DNA of 64,000 nucleotides from Cryptomeria japonica (GCF_030272615.1 NC_081405.1:472054008-472118007); one strand, 5' to 3'. Positions 1-12,547 are shown, numbered from the stretch's first letter. Numbers and translations are program-made. The notes: a model not told the origin generated them from the sequence alone.

Positions 1-1191
1 TACTGGAGTCGGCAGCTAGATGACTTGATTGTTGTTGTATGGAGACCGTACAGGGGCCTTGAGCTTTGGGATGACTAGAGAGATGTGCGGAGAGATATGT
101 TCATGACTAATCCTCTTAATGGTAGATCTTTGACGGTTATTGAGTGATTTGTTGTATCTCAGGTCATGAGGCAGTATGGTAGGCCTCAGGGGATTTCACA
201 GGAGTTTACTGCCTATGCTCGTTATGCAGACAAGGAGAGACGAGGATGGGCCCCTAGGTTATCCCACACATTGAGCATGCAGGCGCTGACAAGGTTACAA
301 TGACTTCGGTGGGATTATTTGGATGACATTACACATGTTGGGGTATTGCCCCATTATAGGGATTGGTTCTAGCAGCATTCATTCCCTAGGTTTACAGATC
401 CAATTGAGCAGGTGCCTCTCATAGAGGAGACTGAGGATGATGCCCCTGCACAGACACAAGGATAGGCACAAGGAGAGAGATAAGGACAGGGACAGAGAGT
501 AGAGGATCCTAAGCTGGCCGGTGGTGATCCTAGTGCGAGCAACAATAGGGTACCAGCTGGGGCGAGACAGCAGCAGAGAGGAGAGGGCAGATCCATAGGA
601 GCTGTTGGTGTGAGGATGAGTGGTGCTAGGACAACAAAGGGTGGAGGAGAGGAGGATTGAGTAGATCCTAGATAGGTACGACAAAGGAGGGATGAGCAGG
701 GTGGAGATGGAGGTGGAGATGGAGGTGGAGATGGAGGTGGAAATGGAGGCGGAAATGGAGGTGGAGAGCCTGTGAGGGAGTAGGGCGCAACTGATGCAGC
801 TTGGTTGATGAGAGTGAGATTAGCAGGTCTGCTCATAGTTGACAGTGGCTTAGACACAACTTGTAGAGCGGGACCGACAGCTGGTGGAGCTCAGAGCAGA
901 GAGAGATCGATAGTTGGCTGAGGTCAGGGTAGAGCAAGACCGACAGCTGGCTGAGGTAAGGGCAGAGTGAGACACACTTCAGTGGGAGGTTTTACACCAG
1001 ATGAGCCGAGCAACTTATTATGTTGTGGCATATAGTGTAGTAGTTCCTGTAGTGCAACAGGTTGTCCCATATTCTTAGTACATGGCGCGATTTGAGGGAG
1101 CTCGGGCACCAAGGCAGGATGTTGGTCAGCAAGCTGCACCTCTTCCACCACCTGGCAATGAGGGAGAGGTAGAGAGCTATATTTTTTTATA
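1..1191 (+). pseudogene. Plant mobile domain-like ORF with Gly-rich repeat and coiled-coil tail, decayed, 5' end outside window
   Basis: Frame 1 reads from the first base with scattered stops. Residues 13-60 give a WRPY motif, then a VIE...VMRQYGRPQGI block, then a Trp/Arg-rich stretch ending in YRDWF; this order (W-PY, then a hydrophobic helix and RQFG-Q-IP) is what the C-terminal part of plant mobile domain (MAIN-like, transposon-derived) proteins shows. It is followed by a low-complexity acidic/Gln region, a Gly-Asp/Gly-Asn repeat (703-780), a frameshift near 860, and a coiled-coil segment with repeated DRQLAEVR-type heptads (860-985). Stops occur near 91, 145, 300, 370, 463, 481 and in the tail. 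The family call rests on motif memory only. It could be a captured domain in a retroelement or a Mutator-type relic. The N-terminus lies left of the window. Confidence 0.45.
703..780 (+). repeat. Gly-rich coding minisatellite
   Basis: Tandem 12-base units (GGAGGTGGAGAT and variants GGAGGTGGAAAT) repeat about six times and encode alternating Gly-Gly-Gly-Asp/Asn. It lies inside the mobile-domain-like frame. The minus-strand reading is a proline-rich open frame that I regard as a shadow. Confidence 0.85.
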
Positions 1192-1464
1192 GCTCTTAGA
1201 TTTTGCTAGATAATCCATTTTTTTTGTAGCTTATATGATTCTTGCTCCGATGGGAGATTGTATATGACAGTTATATCACTTGTACTCTGAGATATTGATG
1301 ATTATATATATGAGATCTTGATTTGATTATGAATGTTTGTTTTTGTTTCTTTTCATATCCAAATAAATGATGAAAATGAGTAATGCAAATTGTTTATTTT
1401 TCTATGCAATACTATGAATGTAAATGAGTGTATGAATCTATATAAAATGCTTCTGTATGTAGCT
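1192..1464. other. AT-rich tail, no gene seen
   Basis: AT-rich sequence after the stop of the mobile-domain-like ORF, up to the target duplication of the solo LTR. It may be 3' untranslated DNA of whatever carried that ORF. No other structure seen. Confidence 0.5.
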
Positions 1465-1469
1465 AACAT
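1465..1469. repeat. Target site duplication, left copy (AACAT)
   Basis: Identical to 3537-3541 on the other side of the solo LTR. Confidence 0.85.
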
Positions 1470-3536
1470 TGTTAGACACAATGCACCATTGAGAGGGGGA
1501 GGGGGTGAATCAGTGGTTCTCAAAACTTATCCTTTTGACTTTCTTTTGTGAGCAACACCAGTTTGTGAATCAAGCACAATGCAGAATTATTGGTTAGTAA
1601 TGACACTAACTCATAAACACACACAAGGAGACATCACATAACACCAGTATATACAAGGAAAACCCAAGATGGGAAAAACCTCGGTGAGCAATGTTGCTAG
1701 AGACTACTGCTCCAATCCAACCTCATAGTAAAACCCAAGGAACACCAACCCCTGACTTTAGGGCACTAACCCAATGAGCTACAACCCCTATTAGATTTAT
1801 GGGCTACAACCCAAAGGAGCACCAACCCCTGCACTGAGCTACAACTTAGTGTTCACAAAGCAAACTTCAACTGCATAAGTTGTTATCATGTTACAAGTGA
1901 ATCTTGCAAGCTTATCAAATATCTTACTCTATCGGTGAAGTATCTTCTCTCCTTTACTGACTCACTCTTCTTCCTACCCTACACATGCTGCTTCTCTGCT
2001 GGATCTACAACTCACCTTCAACACATCACCGGTATCACACTCTGTCGATGTAAACACTACTAGTTCTTCTCTCCAACCGATTGAAGGCTTCAACCAAGTT
2101 CACTCTCCCTCTCTTTTTAGATGCTCATTAAGCACTCAACTAATCTTGTTCTTACTTGCAAAAGTCTTCCACTTTGCAACAAAACAATATTCACTTCTTC
2201 AGTAACAACAAACAATCTCTTAGGCCTTTTTACTTATAGCCCAGATTTCCTGCCAAATACCCATTCAAAATTCAAGCGGTTAGGGTTTCCTCACCATCCT
2301 CGAGGCAAACCAAATCCAATCAGATCTTGCATGATCTAATCTTTCTGACATCTAAATGCATATCTCTATCATAGTCACATCTCCTTGATCATGCCCTTCA
2401 ATCCCGATGAATTGCTTTTTACCCTCGCAGCAAATCCTTCGGTCAGTCATGAAAGATATATCGGGCTATTTCCTTCATCGCTTCGATCTTCTCAATATCT
2501 CTTAGCTGGCTCATAGTTGTCTTCCAGACCTCAAGCCCCAAACTCCTGCAATCGATCTGCAACAAGTCCATGATTTGTGGGGTTTTTCATTAAATTTGAC
2601 CAACCCTGCAACAACCTTATTGCTGTACATTCTATCTTTATCCAATCGCAGGTTTGCCATGTTGATTCCATGTCGACTATCTACCAGCTTGGTACTTCAA
2701 TTCAGTCCAAGTAGGATCACCGACCAACCACACTACTAGTTCCTTACTTAGGCCGGTTTGCTAACCCTTCTGGTCTCAACCATTCTATGAGTTATCTTTT
2801 CATATCTGCTCTCATCTTGAACTATAGATGGAACTCTCAAACTAGTCTCCAGACTGCTAAGTCTAAGATATCTTCTGCTACTTCATCTTGCTTATACAAC
2901 AGATGGAGTCATATACCAGTTACCACTCCTGAGGACATCGTGTCATCATTCTTACTCAAGGCTCAATCTTCTTTTCACTCAGGTCAGATTCCTCTATTTG
3001 TATCTACTCAACCTTACCTTTTCCTTGATAGCTTTGACCATATCTCAACTGGTTTGTCAAGATGACAAACACTTCATACTCCCTCTATACTAGCATCTCC
3101 ACATACCTCTTCATTCTTATCTCACCAAACTAAGATATACTAAATGCATAATAGGAGATAAGCACCACTTGCTAGATGAGATAACACTTTGTCTTTTGCA
3201 TTCTGCAATGTTCTTCATGTGATCTGATGTGAGCACATTTACTATCAGTCAATGCTTTGCATGATGACTGCTTCTTCATCCAATGAGAGTCCTGTTGTTC
3301 TGTAACATCTTAGCAACCGCTCAAACCACTTCTCCATCTCATCACACAAGTCAGGCGCTAACTTGTGTACTAATGAATTCTATGAGCATCTTCTTTACCT
3401 TTACCAGTGTTCAACAACACAAGGTGATATCCAAGCTATCACAATTTGTACTCCTTCATATTAGTGTTGCACATACATCTCATCTACCGGTGGTCATCCC
3501 ATACCAGTTGACATCAATGACAACACAATGCCAACA
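1470..3536 (-). mobile_element. Solo LTR of a copia-type element
   Basis: Begins TGTTAGACAC and ends AATGCCAACA, so it has TG...CA termini, and is flanked by the perfect 5-bp duplication AACAT (1465-1469 and 3537-3541). No PBS, PPT or internal region adjoins it. Its first 230 bases hold the GAGGGGG...GTGAATCAGTGG block and the GGGAAAAACCTCGGTGAG block that are also found at the same distance from the end in the LTRs at 30847, 36767, 28644 and 51789, and its right end matches theirs. By those relatives it points to the minus strand. A solo LTR with intact duplication is the usual outcome of LTR-LTR recombination. Several short open frames inside (2121-3573) are not conserved genes. Confidence 0.85.
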
Positions 3537-3541
3537 AACAT
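3537..3541. repeat. Target site duplication, right copy (AACAT)
   Basis: Identical to 1465-1469; defines the solo LTR insertion. Confidence 0.85.
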
Positions 3542-4650
3542 CTCAATACACAAGTACTCGATCGGAAAAATGATGAAACAAAGAGCACTTAGCTAAGAAA
3601 TGATGATACTTCAAACTCTCATTTGGAAGATAAAGAGACCATTGTTATCATGCAGAAATCACTCAAAATTCAGAAAATGTAGAATGAACGCAACTTAAAC
3701 TAGTCACTGGATTTGGAATGCTTAATTTTCATCACTGAGTGTTTACAAACATAGCAGGTAGAATATAGGTCCTTCCTTTTCATGTGCAATATTAATTATA
3801 TTGTCTACAATGATCCTTTTTTTGTTCATATCCTTGGACAGATTACACAGGCATCCAAATTGCACATTTAAAGATATTCCCTCGAAATAGACAAAGAAAT
3901 GATGCCAACCTCCCTATAGCATACAAATAAGAGGAGTTGAGGTATGTGTGGTGATTTCACCTTGATGTGAAGGATCTTATCACAGACACCCAGCTGATTA
4001 GATGTTTCTAGATCATCGGAATCATTCCTATAAGTAGAAAACAAAGAAAATATTATGCCCCCAATCCTTGCTCCTCTTAGTCAAGATAGACTTCCTCGAG
4101 TTACTCAGGGAGAATAATAATTGAAAACCAATATTAAAGTCAACACACAAAGAAAATTTCATGCATATCTCAAACTGTTCAGTGGTTGTTTTCAGTAATG
4201 TTGTTTTGCTTGTGTACTTAGTGATAAAACTCTTTAGTAGTTAGGAGATAGGTGACTGACTCAGATTGGATGACTGGGTATCACTGACATAATGATGACT
4301 TGGTTGATGTTTCTTAGGACACGTAAATTGCTCAGTCAATTACCCTAAGACTAGGACATTGATCAGTTTCAAGACATGAGGGTTCTAAAAGAACCAAAAA
4401 GTCACAAAAGTGACTAAAAGATATGTACAAGTGAAAGAAAAGATGCAGGAAAGCGGGAAATGCCAACGTTGCATTTATAGATGGATCGTTTGAGTACAAG
4501 AGGCGCCTGTTTGCCAAGTTTTCACCTACTTGGCAAAGATTTTTATTTTTATTTATTTTATTTTTTTCAAGACATTTTATGATTTTTATGATTTTTTTTT
4601 AGGACATTTTCAGTTGTACAGGTTACTAGAGCAGAGAATACTAAGTGAAG
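3542..4650. other. No recognisable gene; truncated 3' side of Tat element
   Basis: AT-rich sequence with a T-rich run near 4540-4605. I looked here for a 3' LTR matching the 5' LTR at 14554-15711 (terminal TGTGTGTG and ...GGTATTACA) and did not see one. It may be the degraded 3' part of the Tat element or older flanking DNA. Confidence 0.4.
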
Positions 4651-4699
4651 AAATTTTTCAAGTGGATGGTGTTAATCGGTTCACAGAGCTATTCTCCTT

Positions 4700-5800
4700 C
4701 CACTGTTGAGAGCTAATAGGCACCCGAGCCAAAGACTATAGTAACGATGTAGGGACCCAACCAGTTGGGTTCAAACTTCCCTTTGTTGTCTCAAAACTGT
4801 TGATTTTTAGGATTTTCTCTCAGAACAAGGTCACCAACCTAAAATTTTCATTCTCGAACCTTCTTGTTATATCCTTTAGACATTATCTTTTGATACACTC
4901 TTAGATGATCAAACGCCACTTGCCAACGCTCATTCAGAAACTCGAGTTCTTCTAATCTAGATATTCTATAGTCTTCATCAATAACGAGACCTTGCAAAGA
5001 AACTCTTAGAGATGGTATTTCCACCTCAATAGGTAAGACTGCTTTAGATCCGTATACCAAAGCAAAAGGTGTAGCCCCACTAGGTGTTCTAATACTTGTT
5101 CTATAAGCCCATAGTGCAAGATTGAGCTAGAGATGCCAATCCCTCCTAGATTTGTTTACTGTTCTGTGTAAGATAGTCAGAAAATTTTTGTTAGATGCTT
5201 CAGCTTGTCCATTATCTTGAGGGTAATATACAGATGACCAGTGCTGTTTGATTTTGAATTTCTCACATAGCTCATCTAGATCTTTATTCTTGAATTATCC
5301 TCCATTGTCAGTCACAATGGATGAAGGTATCCCATACCTATAGATGATATAGTTAAGGATGAAAAAAGCTACTTGTTTACTGGTTGCTTTGATGAGCAAA
5401 ACTACTTCTACCCACTTAGTGAAGTACTCAGTGGCAGTTATGATAAACTTGTGTCCATTGGATGATGCATGATACATTTGACTGATGAGGTCAAAGGCCC
5501 ATTGCTGAAAAGGCCAATGTGTAATGAAGGGCATGAGATCCCTTGGTAGAGCATGTATGAGATTCCCATGTAGCTGACAGTTCTCACAAGTTTTAGAAAA
5601 CTTTATAGCATCTTTCTCCATGTCTGGCTAGTAGTAGCCAACCCTTAGTAATTTCTAAGCTAAAGTAAGACCATTCGAATGAGATCCAGAAATACCTTCA
5701 TGGACTTCCGATAATGCATGTTGTGACTCTTCAATTTATAGACACCTAAGAAAAGTACTATCCAAACCTCGCCTAAATAGATCGTTAGCGATGATGACGT
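4700..5800 (-). pseudogene. Tat-type integrase, decayed
   Basis: The zinc-binding N-terminus (H...GSH near 5680-5710 and CENC at about 5585) is followed by the catalytic core: first Asp in WAFDLI (about 5500), second in VTDNGG (about 5300), and Glu in QAEASNK (about 5195). YFTKWVE lies between the first two, as usual in this family. The C-terminal part includes the ALVYG motif and the segment at 4848-5060, ending near 4700. All three catalytic acids are therefore still readable, but stops (for example at 5295 and 5637) break the frame. Its role in an intact element is insertion of the cDNA into the genome. Confidence 0.8.
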
Positions 5801-5959
5801 ACTATGAAGCATTTTCGATTAGGTTCCTTTTCTCATTACGGGTAAGATTTTCTGGGATAATTTGGTCTCATAGATAAGAGTAAATATGGCTATAGCGAGA
5901 TGAGTCATGTCCAATAATAGAACAAACCATCTGGGACTCAGGAGAATCATAGGCAGGGT

Positions 5960-6420
5960 AATTTAACTCTTCCACCAAGAATTCAAAGCAAAAATTAGAT
6001 TCTTGTAACTCTGGTATGGATGCCAAGGTGGCCATAGCATCTGCTGCTCTGTTTGCAGATCTAGGAATCTACTGGAATGACACAAAAGTAAAATAATTCT
6101 TGAGATCATCCATCATCCTCTTATAAGGCATCATTTTATCATCTTGATTCTGATATGTATCGTTGATTTGATTGTTGATTAGCTGAGAATCTCCATAGAT
6201 GTGTAATTCCAGAACCTTCCATTCGATAGCTAGCTTGATCCCATTTACCAAAGCTTCATACTCTACAATGTTGTTTGTGTAAGGGAAAATAATCTTGTAA
6301 GCCTTCGGGATTGAATACCTTTGAGGAGCAATAAAAATTATTCTAGCACCAGAACTGTGTTGAGTGAAAGACCCATCAAAGAACATCTTCCATGATTGTT
6401 GAGTAAGGTGCATGATTGAT
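5960..6420 (-). pseudogene. Second (archaeal-type) RNase H of the Tat element
   Basis: After the connection-type RNase H the same frame gives FFDGSF (first catalytic Asp), then NIVEYEALVNGI (Glu) and IYGDSQLI (Asp), and farther left the RSANRAADAMA segment that ends such domains (about 6050-6070). This D-E-D pattern and position between gypsy RNase H and integrase are the established dual-RNase H hallmark of Tat elements. A stop near 6069 separates the final helix. Acts on RNA of RNA-DNA hybrids in the family; here it is a relic. Confidence 0.75.
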
Positions 6421-7915
6421 TCATCTAGAAATTCTATATGCAGAGGTTGAGTGTCTTCGGGTGGAGTATCAACAAGTTGATATGCAATTACCCATCCTTT
6501 GATGGATTTGCATTGTATATATTCAATATCAAACTCTGTAAGAACCATGACCCATTTAGCCAATCTTCCTGTAAGTGTTGCTTTGTTGAGAAGATATTTG
6601 AGCAGATCAATCTTAGCTACTAGCTTGATGGAATGTGCTAACATGTAGTGTCTCAATTTTTGTGATGCAAAGACTAATGCCAAGCATGATTTTTCTATTA
6701 TAGTATAGTTCATTTCATTAGACACCAATGTTCTGCTGATATAATATATAGCTCTCTCTTTTATTTTCATCCTATTGTTCCAGAAGTGCCCCCAATGATG
6801 AATCAATAGCTAATATGTATAAAATTAATGGTTTAACATGAATTGGTGGCATCGGTATTGGTGGATTAGACAAGTATTCTTTGATTTTTTGAAGGTGTTG
6901 TTCACATTCTTGATCCTAGTTGTATGTTACTCCTTTCCTTAATACTTTTGTGAAGGGTTGAGCCTTATTTGCTAGCTAAGAAATAAAGCGTCTGATTGAC
7001 TGGAGACATCCTTGTAAACTTCTCATTTGATTGATATTCTTTGGAGGTGACATTTCCATTATAGCTTGGACCTTCTTAGGATCAACCTAAATTCCTTTCT
7101 TTGAAATGATGGAGCCAAGTAATTTCCTTGATGTCACTCTGAATGCACACTTTTTAGGATTTATTCGGAGCTTGAATTTTTCCATTCTATCTAGTATGAG
7201 GCCTAGCTCATGAATATGTGTGGATCTCTTCATAGTCTTCACTAAAGTGTCATCAACATAATCTTCCATATTCTTATGCATCATATCAGAAAGATAGTAG
7301 TTACTGCTCTTTGGTAAGTTGCTCCTGCATTCTTTAGCCCAAATGGCATGACATTCCAACAAAAGGTTCCCCATGCACAGGGGAAAGCTATCTTTTATTG
7401 ATCTCCAGGAGCTATTTTGATCTGATTATAACCAGAGAATCCATCCATTAGTTAGTACATCTCATATCCACTATCATATCAATGTTAGGCAATAGAAAAT
7501 TGTCTTTCGGACATGCTTTATTGAGATCCCTGAAGTTTGTACAAACCCTAATAGATTTGTCTGCCTTTGATACAGGTACTATGTTTGAAATCCCTTCCGC
7601 GTAGTCTATTTCTCTGATAAATCCAGCTTTTAGCAATTTTTCTAGCTCAGATTTGACTAATAGTGCCACATGAGGGTGCATCTTGTGGAGTTTTTGCTTG
7701 ACTGGTTTAACTCCTAGTGTAATAGAAAGATGGTGCATGATGAGATCAGGACCTAGACCAGACATATCAAAGTATGTCCATGCAAAGTTGATCTTATTTT
7801 CTAGGAAGAGATTGCTGAAATCTTTTAACTCTTCTGCTGATAATGATTGAGCTAAGTGGATGATATGTGGTGTCTCTTGACTCCCAATATTTACTAGCTG
7901 AGTTGGTTCAATCAA
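6420..7915 (-). pseudogene. Tat-type reverse transcriptase plus gypsy RNase H, decayed
   Basis: Right part (7448-7915) carries the RT entry: a helix ending with AGFIREIDYAEG, NIVPVSKADKSIRVC and FRDLNKACPKDNF. Left of a gap, 7087-7374 carries the catalytic YVDD motif (about 7250) and the LRINPKKCAF segment, in a different frame. 6420-6806 carries RNase H with ESCLALVFASQKLRHYM and the LNKATLTGRLAKW stretch. At least two frame changes (near 7440 and between 7087 and 6806) and several stops separate the blocks. RT copies element RNA into DNA in an intact relative. Confidence 0.85.
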
Positions 7916-9311
7916 TATAGAAGACCTTTCTTGGAAATGACTTGGCAGTATATCAAGTATCTCACCTTCAGGTGCCTCAGAGAGGTTTTCACCCTTAGGT
8001 ACGTCCTTTATTTTTTCTATTTTTTATTCTGACACCGCCACAATGTGGTTTTCGCCATCAGATCTTATATTTTTTCTTTTTTAATTTTTGCGAATAAGAT
8101 ACTTGATATCTATTTTAGTCATGTTCTCACTATGTTTGCTGGTGGAAGAGTCCATTGGTTCAACTGCATTAATGTAGTAGGCTAACATATAGTCATTGGA
8201 AAAGACAGGTACATTCATAGGTTGGTTTTGAAGACTACAGTCAATTAGTTCAGGATGTACCAAGGATAAAGTTTGGATAGGCTCGAGAGAGTTCACGGTA
8301 TTATCATCATAAATTTGGACCGACAAGTCGAGTTATAGAAGACTACCTTACGTAAATGTCTCGAGACCAGGAATAGTTACAACATGATCATTGAAGTGCA
8401 CGTTAATATTTAGTTGAACAAATCCAATAGACCTACTCGTAGCACCGTTCTCTACGCTAGACTAGACTACATATCATGGTTCAAAAGTAATAAGATCAGT
8501 AGGCAAATTCCTGACATCCATGACAGAGGACTTAGAGTTTGATGCTGAATAGGTATTATCATCAATAGGATTGTTGTCAGAGTCATCAGAGTCATAAGAG
8601 GAAGTTTTTGACTCTTCTTCAAGTAATTGAATGAATGTATGTATAGTGTCAATACCTACATATTTCATGTTGCAAGTTCCTTCATGATTTAGTTCATTTA
8701 TCACTTGTATCTGACATACCTATTGACATAACCTTGATGGTTCTATGAATTTATGTCTTCTACTCCATTCAATTTCTTCTGGACTAATGACTGGTTCTAT
8801 ATCTGTAGCTTCCAGTTCTTCTTGTGTAGTTTCATACCTGATTTGTTCTGTCCTATTAGAGGGAGACATAGTAGGTGAAGAAATTTCTTGTGTCCTTCCT
8901 TCTTTCAAGTTTTGTTCATAGTCTGCTTGTCTTTTTAGTCTGATTTCTTCTATCTTTGTTTGTAGTTTTAAGCGTATTAGCTCTTGTGTTTCATCTGTGA
9001 TATCATTTCTCTTCTGGAGTTTCTATACTGGATGTATCTGAGAGATGATCTGGACCCCATTCATACTCATTCGAGTCAGTTTTTGAATCATCTACTTGTT
9101 GTCTACTAGTGTATTGAACTAGGATTTTCAGTGGTGCAAACAATTATCTGATTCTTTCTACCTCTTCTCTCATATCCTCTAGGACTTCTACTCCTTGTAA
9201 TGTTGTAACTGATACCATTGGGACTTGAGTACTAATTGTTTCCTCTCTCTTGATTGATAATTATTTTTGTTCTTTTTCATACTCTTCTTGAGTTTGTTGA
9301 GTGTTTACTTT
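7916..9311 (-). pseudogene. Linker between G-patch and RT, acidic and Ser-rich
   Basis: Three segments share one frame (8720-8908, 8474-8704, 8081-8326). The first is charged, the second contains a DSDDSDNN acidic run, and the third ends just before RT. I know no domain here. Elements of this kind often have a long poorly conserved region between protease and RT; the common frame with RT (7448-7915) suggests one polyprotein before decay. Stops break it about every 60-90 codons. Confidence 0.5.
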
Positions 9312-10601
9312 CTATGATAGTGAAGGTAGTGTCTTTTTCTTCCACTTAGACTTAGAAGCATGTTTTTGGTCTGATGTCTTTCCTGGATTGTATCCCAGTC
9401 TAGATTTGTTAGTTGTAGACTTAGTTTGTAGATGAATAGGTTCAATGATACCTTCTTGATTTTTTCCCAAAGGACCAATACCTGAATATCCCATGCTTTG
9501 AATCATTTTATATCCTAGACCATATTGTGTCTGGGAAATCTCACAATGTCTTACTTCTTTGTTTTCACTATCTTCTTTGAAAAGCCATTTGAGAACAACA
9601 TCCTCTTCTATTTCATCTACAAGGGAAGTAGAGGATTGTACAAAGAGACCGTCATATATAAAATTTGGAGTAGAAGTCTGTGGCTTCATAACCTCTAATT
9701 GTTTTCCTGATTGTTTGGGTGATGGAGGAAGAGAGATTAGTGAAATGATTGGTTCTATCTTGTATCCATCCATGCCAGTATCTGTGATTTTCAATTTCTT
9801 TTCTAAGTCCTTCATCAAGATTTTTGAACTTTCACCTGTAGAGGCTGCTCTATTATGAGGCACAAAGGTATCAGCACTCTTTATCAATGCATTACAAAGG
9901 GGGTTTGTATCATCAGGAATATTGACTTCAACCTCGTTTTAAGGAAAGTTTAAGCATTGATGATATGTAGATGGAACTTGCTTCATTTCATGAATCCATG
10001 GCCTACCGAGTAAGATGCTGTATGATAGAGGAAGATCAAGCACTTGGAAAATAACATCCCTTTCTACAAGTCCTACTCTGATTGGTACTAGTACCAGACC
10101 TTTAGAGGTTCTTTCTTATTCATCATAAGGTTTGATTGTTATTTTATTGGTTGGATCAATGCCATTTTCAAAAAATCCCAACTGTGTAAGTAGGTTATAG
10201 GTACAAATATTCAACCCAATGCCTCCATCTATCAAAACATGTTTAACTCGGTGTTTATGGATCATAGCTTCAATGTGCAATGGTTGGTTTTGTGGGTGAT
10301 TCAGTGAGTTGTCATCTTCTTCAGAGAAAGTAAGACAATGAGGCAAAGTCAGGTGACCCACCATAGATTGAAACCGATCAATATCTAAATCTTTTGGGAT
10401 ATTAGTTGCGAGTAATGCTTTGTCCAGGATCTCTTTATGAACAGGAGAGATTTTGAGCAATTCAAAGATGGAGATTTGAGCATTCGTTCTTTTTAGTTGT
10501 TCGACAATGCTATATATAGGGGATGATGATGAAGTTAGCTGTTTAAATTTAACAAATGCTATATATGTTTGTTTGTTTGATGAGGTTGGTAGGTTTGACA
10601 T
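9312..10601 (-). pseudogene. Retropepsin-type protease followed by a G-patch domain
   Basis: One frame runs through this stretch with only a few stops. Near 10230 it reads VLIDGGIGLNIC, matching the active-site loop of retroelement aspartic proteases (D-G-G in place of the commoner D-T/S-G), and near 10010 ILLGRPWIH, matching the C-terminal protease motif. The final third (9312-9570) reads MIQSMGYSGIGPLGKN followed by EGIIEPI and, after a basic spacer, RLGYNPG, which fits the glycine spacing of a G-patch (RNA-binding, helicase-cofactor type). The tail is Lys-rich. The plus-strand open frame 9559-9858 is a shadow. Confidence 0.75.
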
Positions 10602-12547
10602 CGTTTGAGCAGGATTTGAAGAACTAGCTCCTTAGAGAGTGACTTTCTTTCGAGTGTGGGTCATAGAATTTCATTTTGTGATTCGTTTTGTTTATCTTTG
10701 ATTATAATCACATTGCAATATTTAGGTTGGAAAGACACAATCATGTTGATCATATTGTCATTGTTGGTATAGGTGTAATTAACTTTGGCACCTCCTTTTG
10801 ACTTTGAGGAATCACCTTGTTCATAAACAGATAATGGACCTTTGAAATCTTTGTGATCAACATTAGTTGTGTGATTTCCAACAACAATCTTGCCAGCATC
10901 AACGAGAACTTGAATCTCATGCTTGAGCTTCATGCAATTGTTTGTGTTATGACCTTTTTTTTGATGGTATTCGGAGTATTCATTTTCTCTCCAACATTTT
11001 GGTTTAACTTCTGGATCATATGACCTAGAATTGTCTGGTAAGGTTATCAGATCATTTGCCAATAAAGTTTTAAAAGCGGATTCATATGATTCCTCTAGAG
11101 GAGTGAAGTCGCATTTAGGTTTCGAAAGCCAAGGTTTCTCTTTAAACCATTCTTTTACTTTCTTCGGAGGATTTTCTGCTGCATTTTTAGCTGCTTTGAG
11201 TGCTTGCGTGCCACTGGACAAGTTAAATATCATGGATTTTGATTTTTCTTTAATAGTGTCTACCACTCCATCATTAACAACATTTTTGTTGCTATCTTTG
11301 CCATATTTCCAATATTTGTTCTTTTCTTTGGAGCTAGAAGCTTGTTGTGTTTCTTTCCAAAGTGAGATATCTCCTTTCTTTATAGGCACATCTTCCATTC
11401 TGAGGGCACTGTCTACCATTTTGTTGAATGAGGGATATACTTGCATTTGGATACTGTATTTCAATTCAGGGATTAAGTTGTTGACAAATATATCCATCTT
11501 CTCAAAATCTAGAATAGGCCATGAATATCTAGAGAACATCTTTCTCCATCGTTGGAGAAAAGTGAGAAAGGGATCTCCTATTTTCTGTTTGGTATTACAA
11601 AGCTCTATCATAGTGACTGGGTGACGAATGTTATAGGATTATTGTTGTAGAAATAGTTATATTAATTCTTCAAAAGTTTTTATTCCCATAGGTAGGCTTG
11701 AGAACCATTCCATAGCTTGCCCCCCTAAACTTCTCGGGAAAAGGCGCATGAGATATGTTTGGTCGTGCATGAACTCCATACATAAAGCATAAAATTATCT
11801 GATATGGTCTGGGGGATTTGAGTTACCATTATATTTGTCAAATTTTAGGATCTCTACTCGTGAAGGAAATGGAGGCATGTAAATGTTTTTATCAAATGGA
11901 AATGGGCATATTGTATCCAGAGAATATTGTTTTGGTTATTTATCCTTGTTTTTCAGTTCTGTGATCTCAGTTCGTAATGCTTGTAATTGTTTGTTTACCA
12001 TTGCTAATGGTGTCTCTTCCTCTTTAGTGATGAGAGCCTCAACATTATAAACAATAGGAAGTTTAGCTCCTTGCTTTGCTAGTTCTAGAAAATAGTCTTC
12101 TTTTTCTCTAGCCATGATAACCTTCATCATTTTTCCGAAATCTTTATCTTTTTGACATTTCTGTATATCAATTTCTGGAGGTTCAAAGGCTTCAGTTTCA
12201 CTTGATGAGGAATCACTGTCAGCTACTTGGATACTGAGATCATCATAAGTTTTGTGTTTAGCAGCTCATATTTCTTGTTTTGTTCCAAATATGGTGGGAG
12301 ACAAGGGTTGATCATAATTTGACATATCTAATGATGAAGGTTTATCAATGAGAGGATCCTTTACATAAAATGGATTATTTTGATATGAAAAGGATTGTCC
12401 TTTTCCCTTGGCAGCTTTCTTACGAGAACTTCTAGTTTGAATAGGCTTTTTTAACTGATTGATGTGACCTAAAGCTGTTTGTGATGCAGAAGTCAAGATC
12501 AAATTTGGAGCTAGTTGTTCGTTTAACATATTTATTGAGAGAAGCAA
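10602..12547 (-). pseudogene. Tat-type gag, decayed
   Basis: 12266-12547 gives a basic N-terminus (KKAAKGKG), 11936-12130 a short coiled coil (LQALRTEITELKNK). The retrotransposon gag core follows with stops between 11930 and 11612 and continues intact at 10661-11611 (FLTFLQRWRKMFSRY, ALRMEDV). Near 10960 there is a zinc-knuckle remnant, YSEYHQKKGHNTNNC, with Ser where this family normally has its first Cys. The frame changes before protease. Gag would package the element RNA in the cytoplasmic particle. Confidence 0.75.

Noticed and set aside
369-857. Proline-rich minus-strand open frame of 162 codons
   Set aside because: It is the reverse reading of the Gly-rich minisatellite and low-complexity part of the plus-strand ORF.
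10200-10250. D-G-G in the Tat protease as a loss of the active site
   Set aside because: The flanking residues are well conserved and I believe some Tat-type proteases have this form, so it may be normal for the family; not claimed as a mutation.
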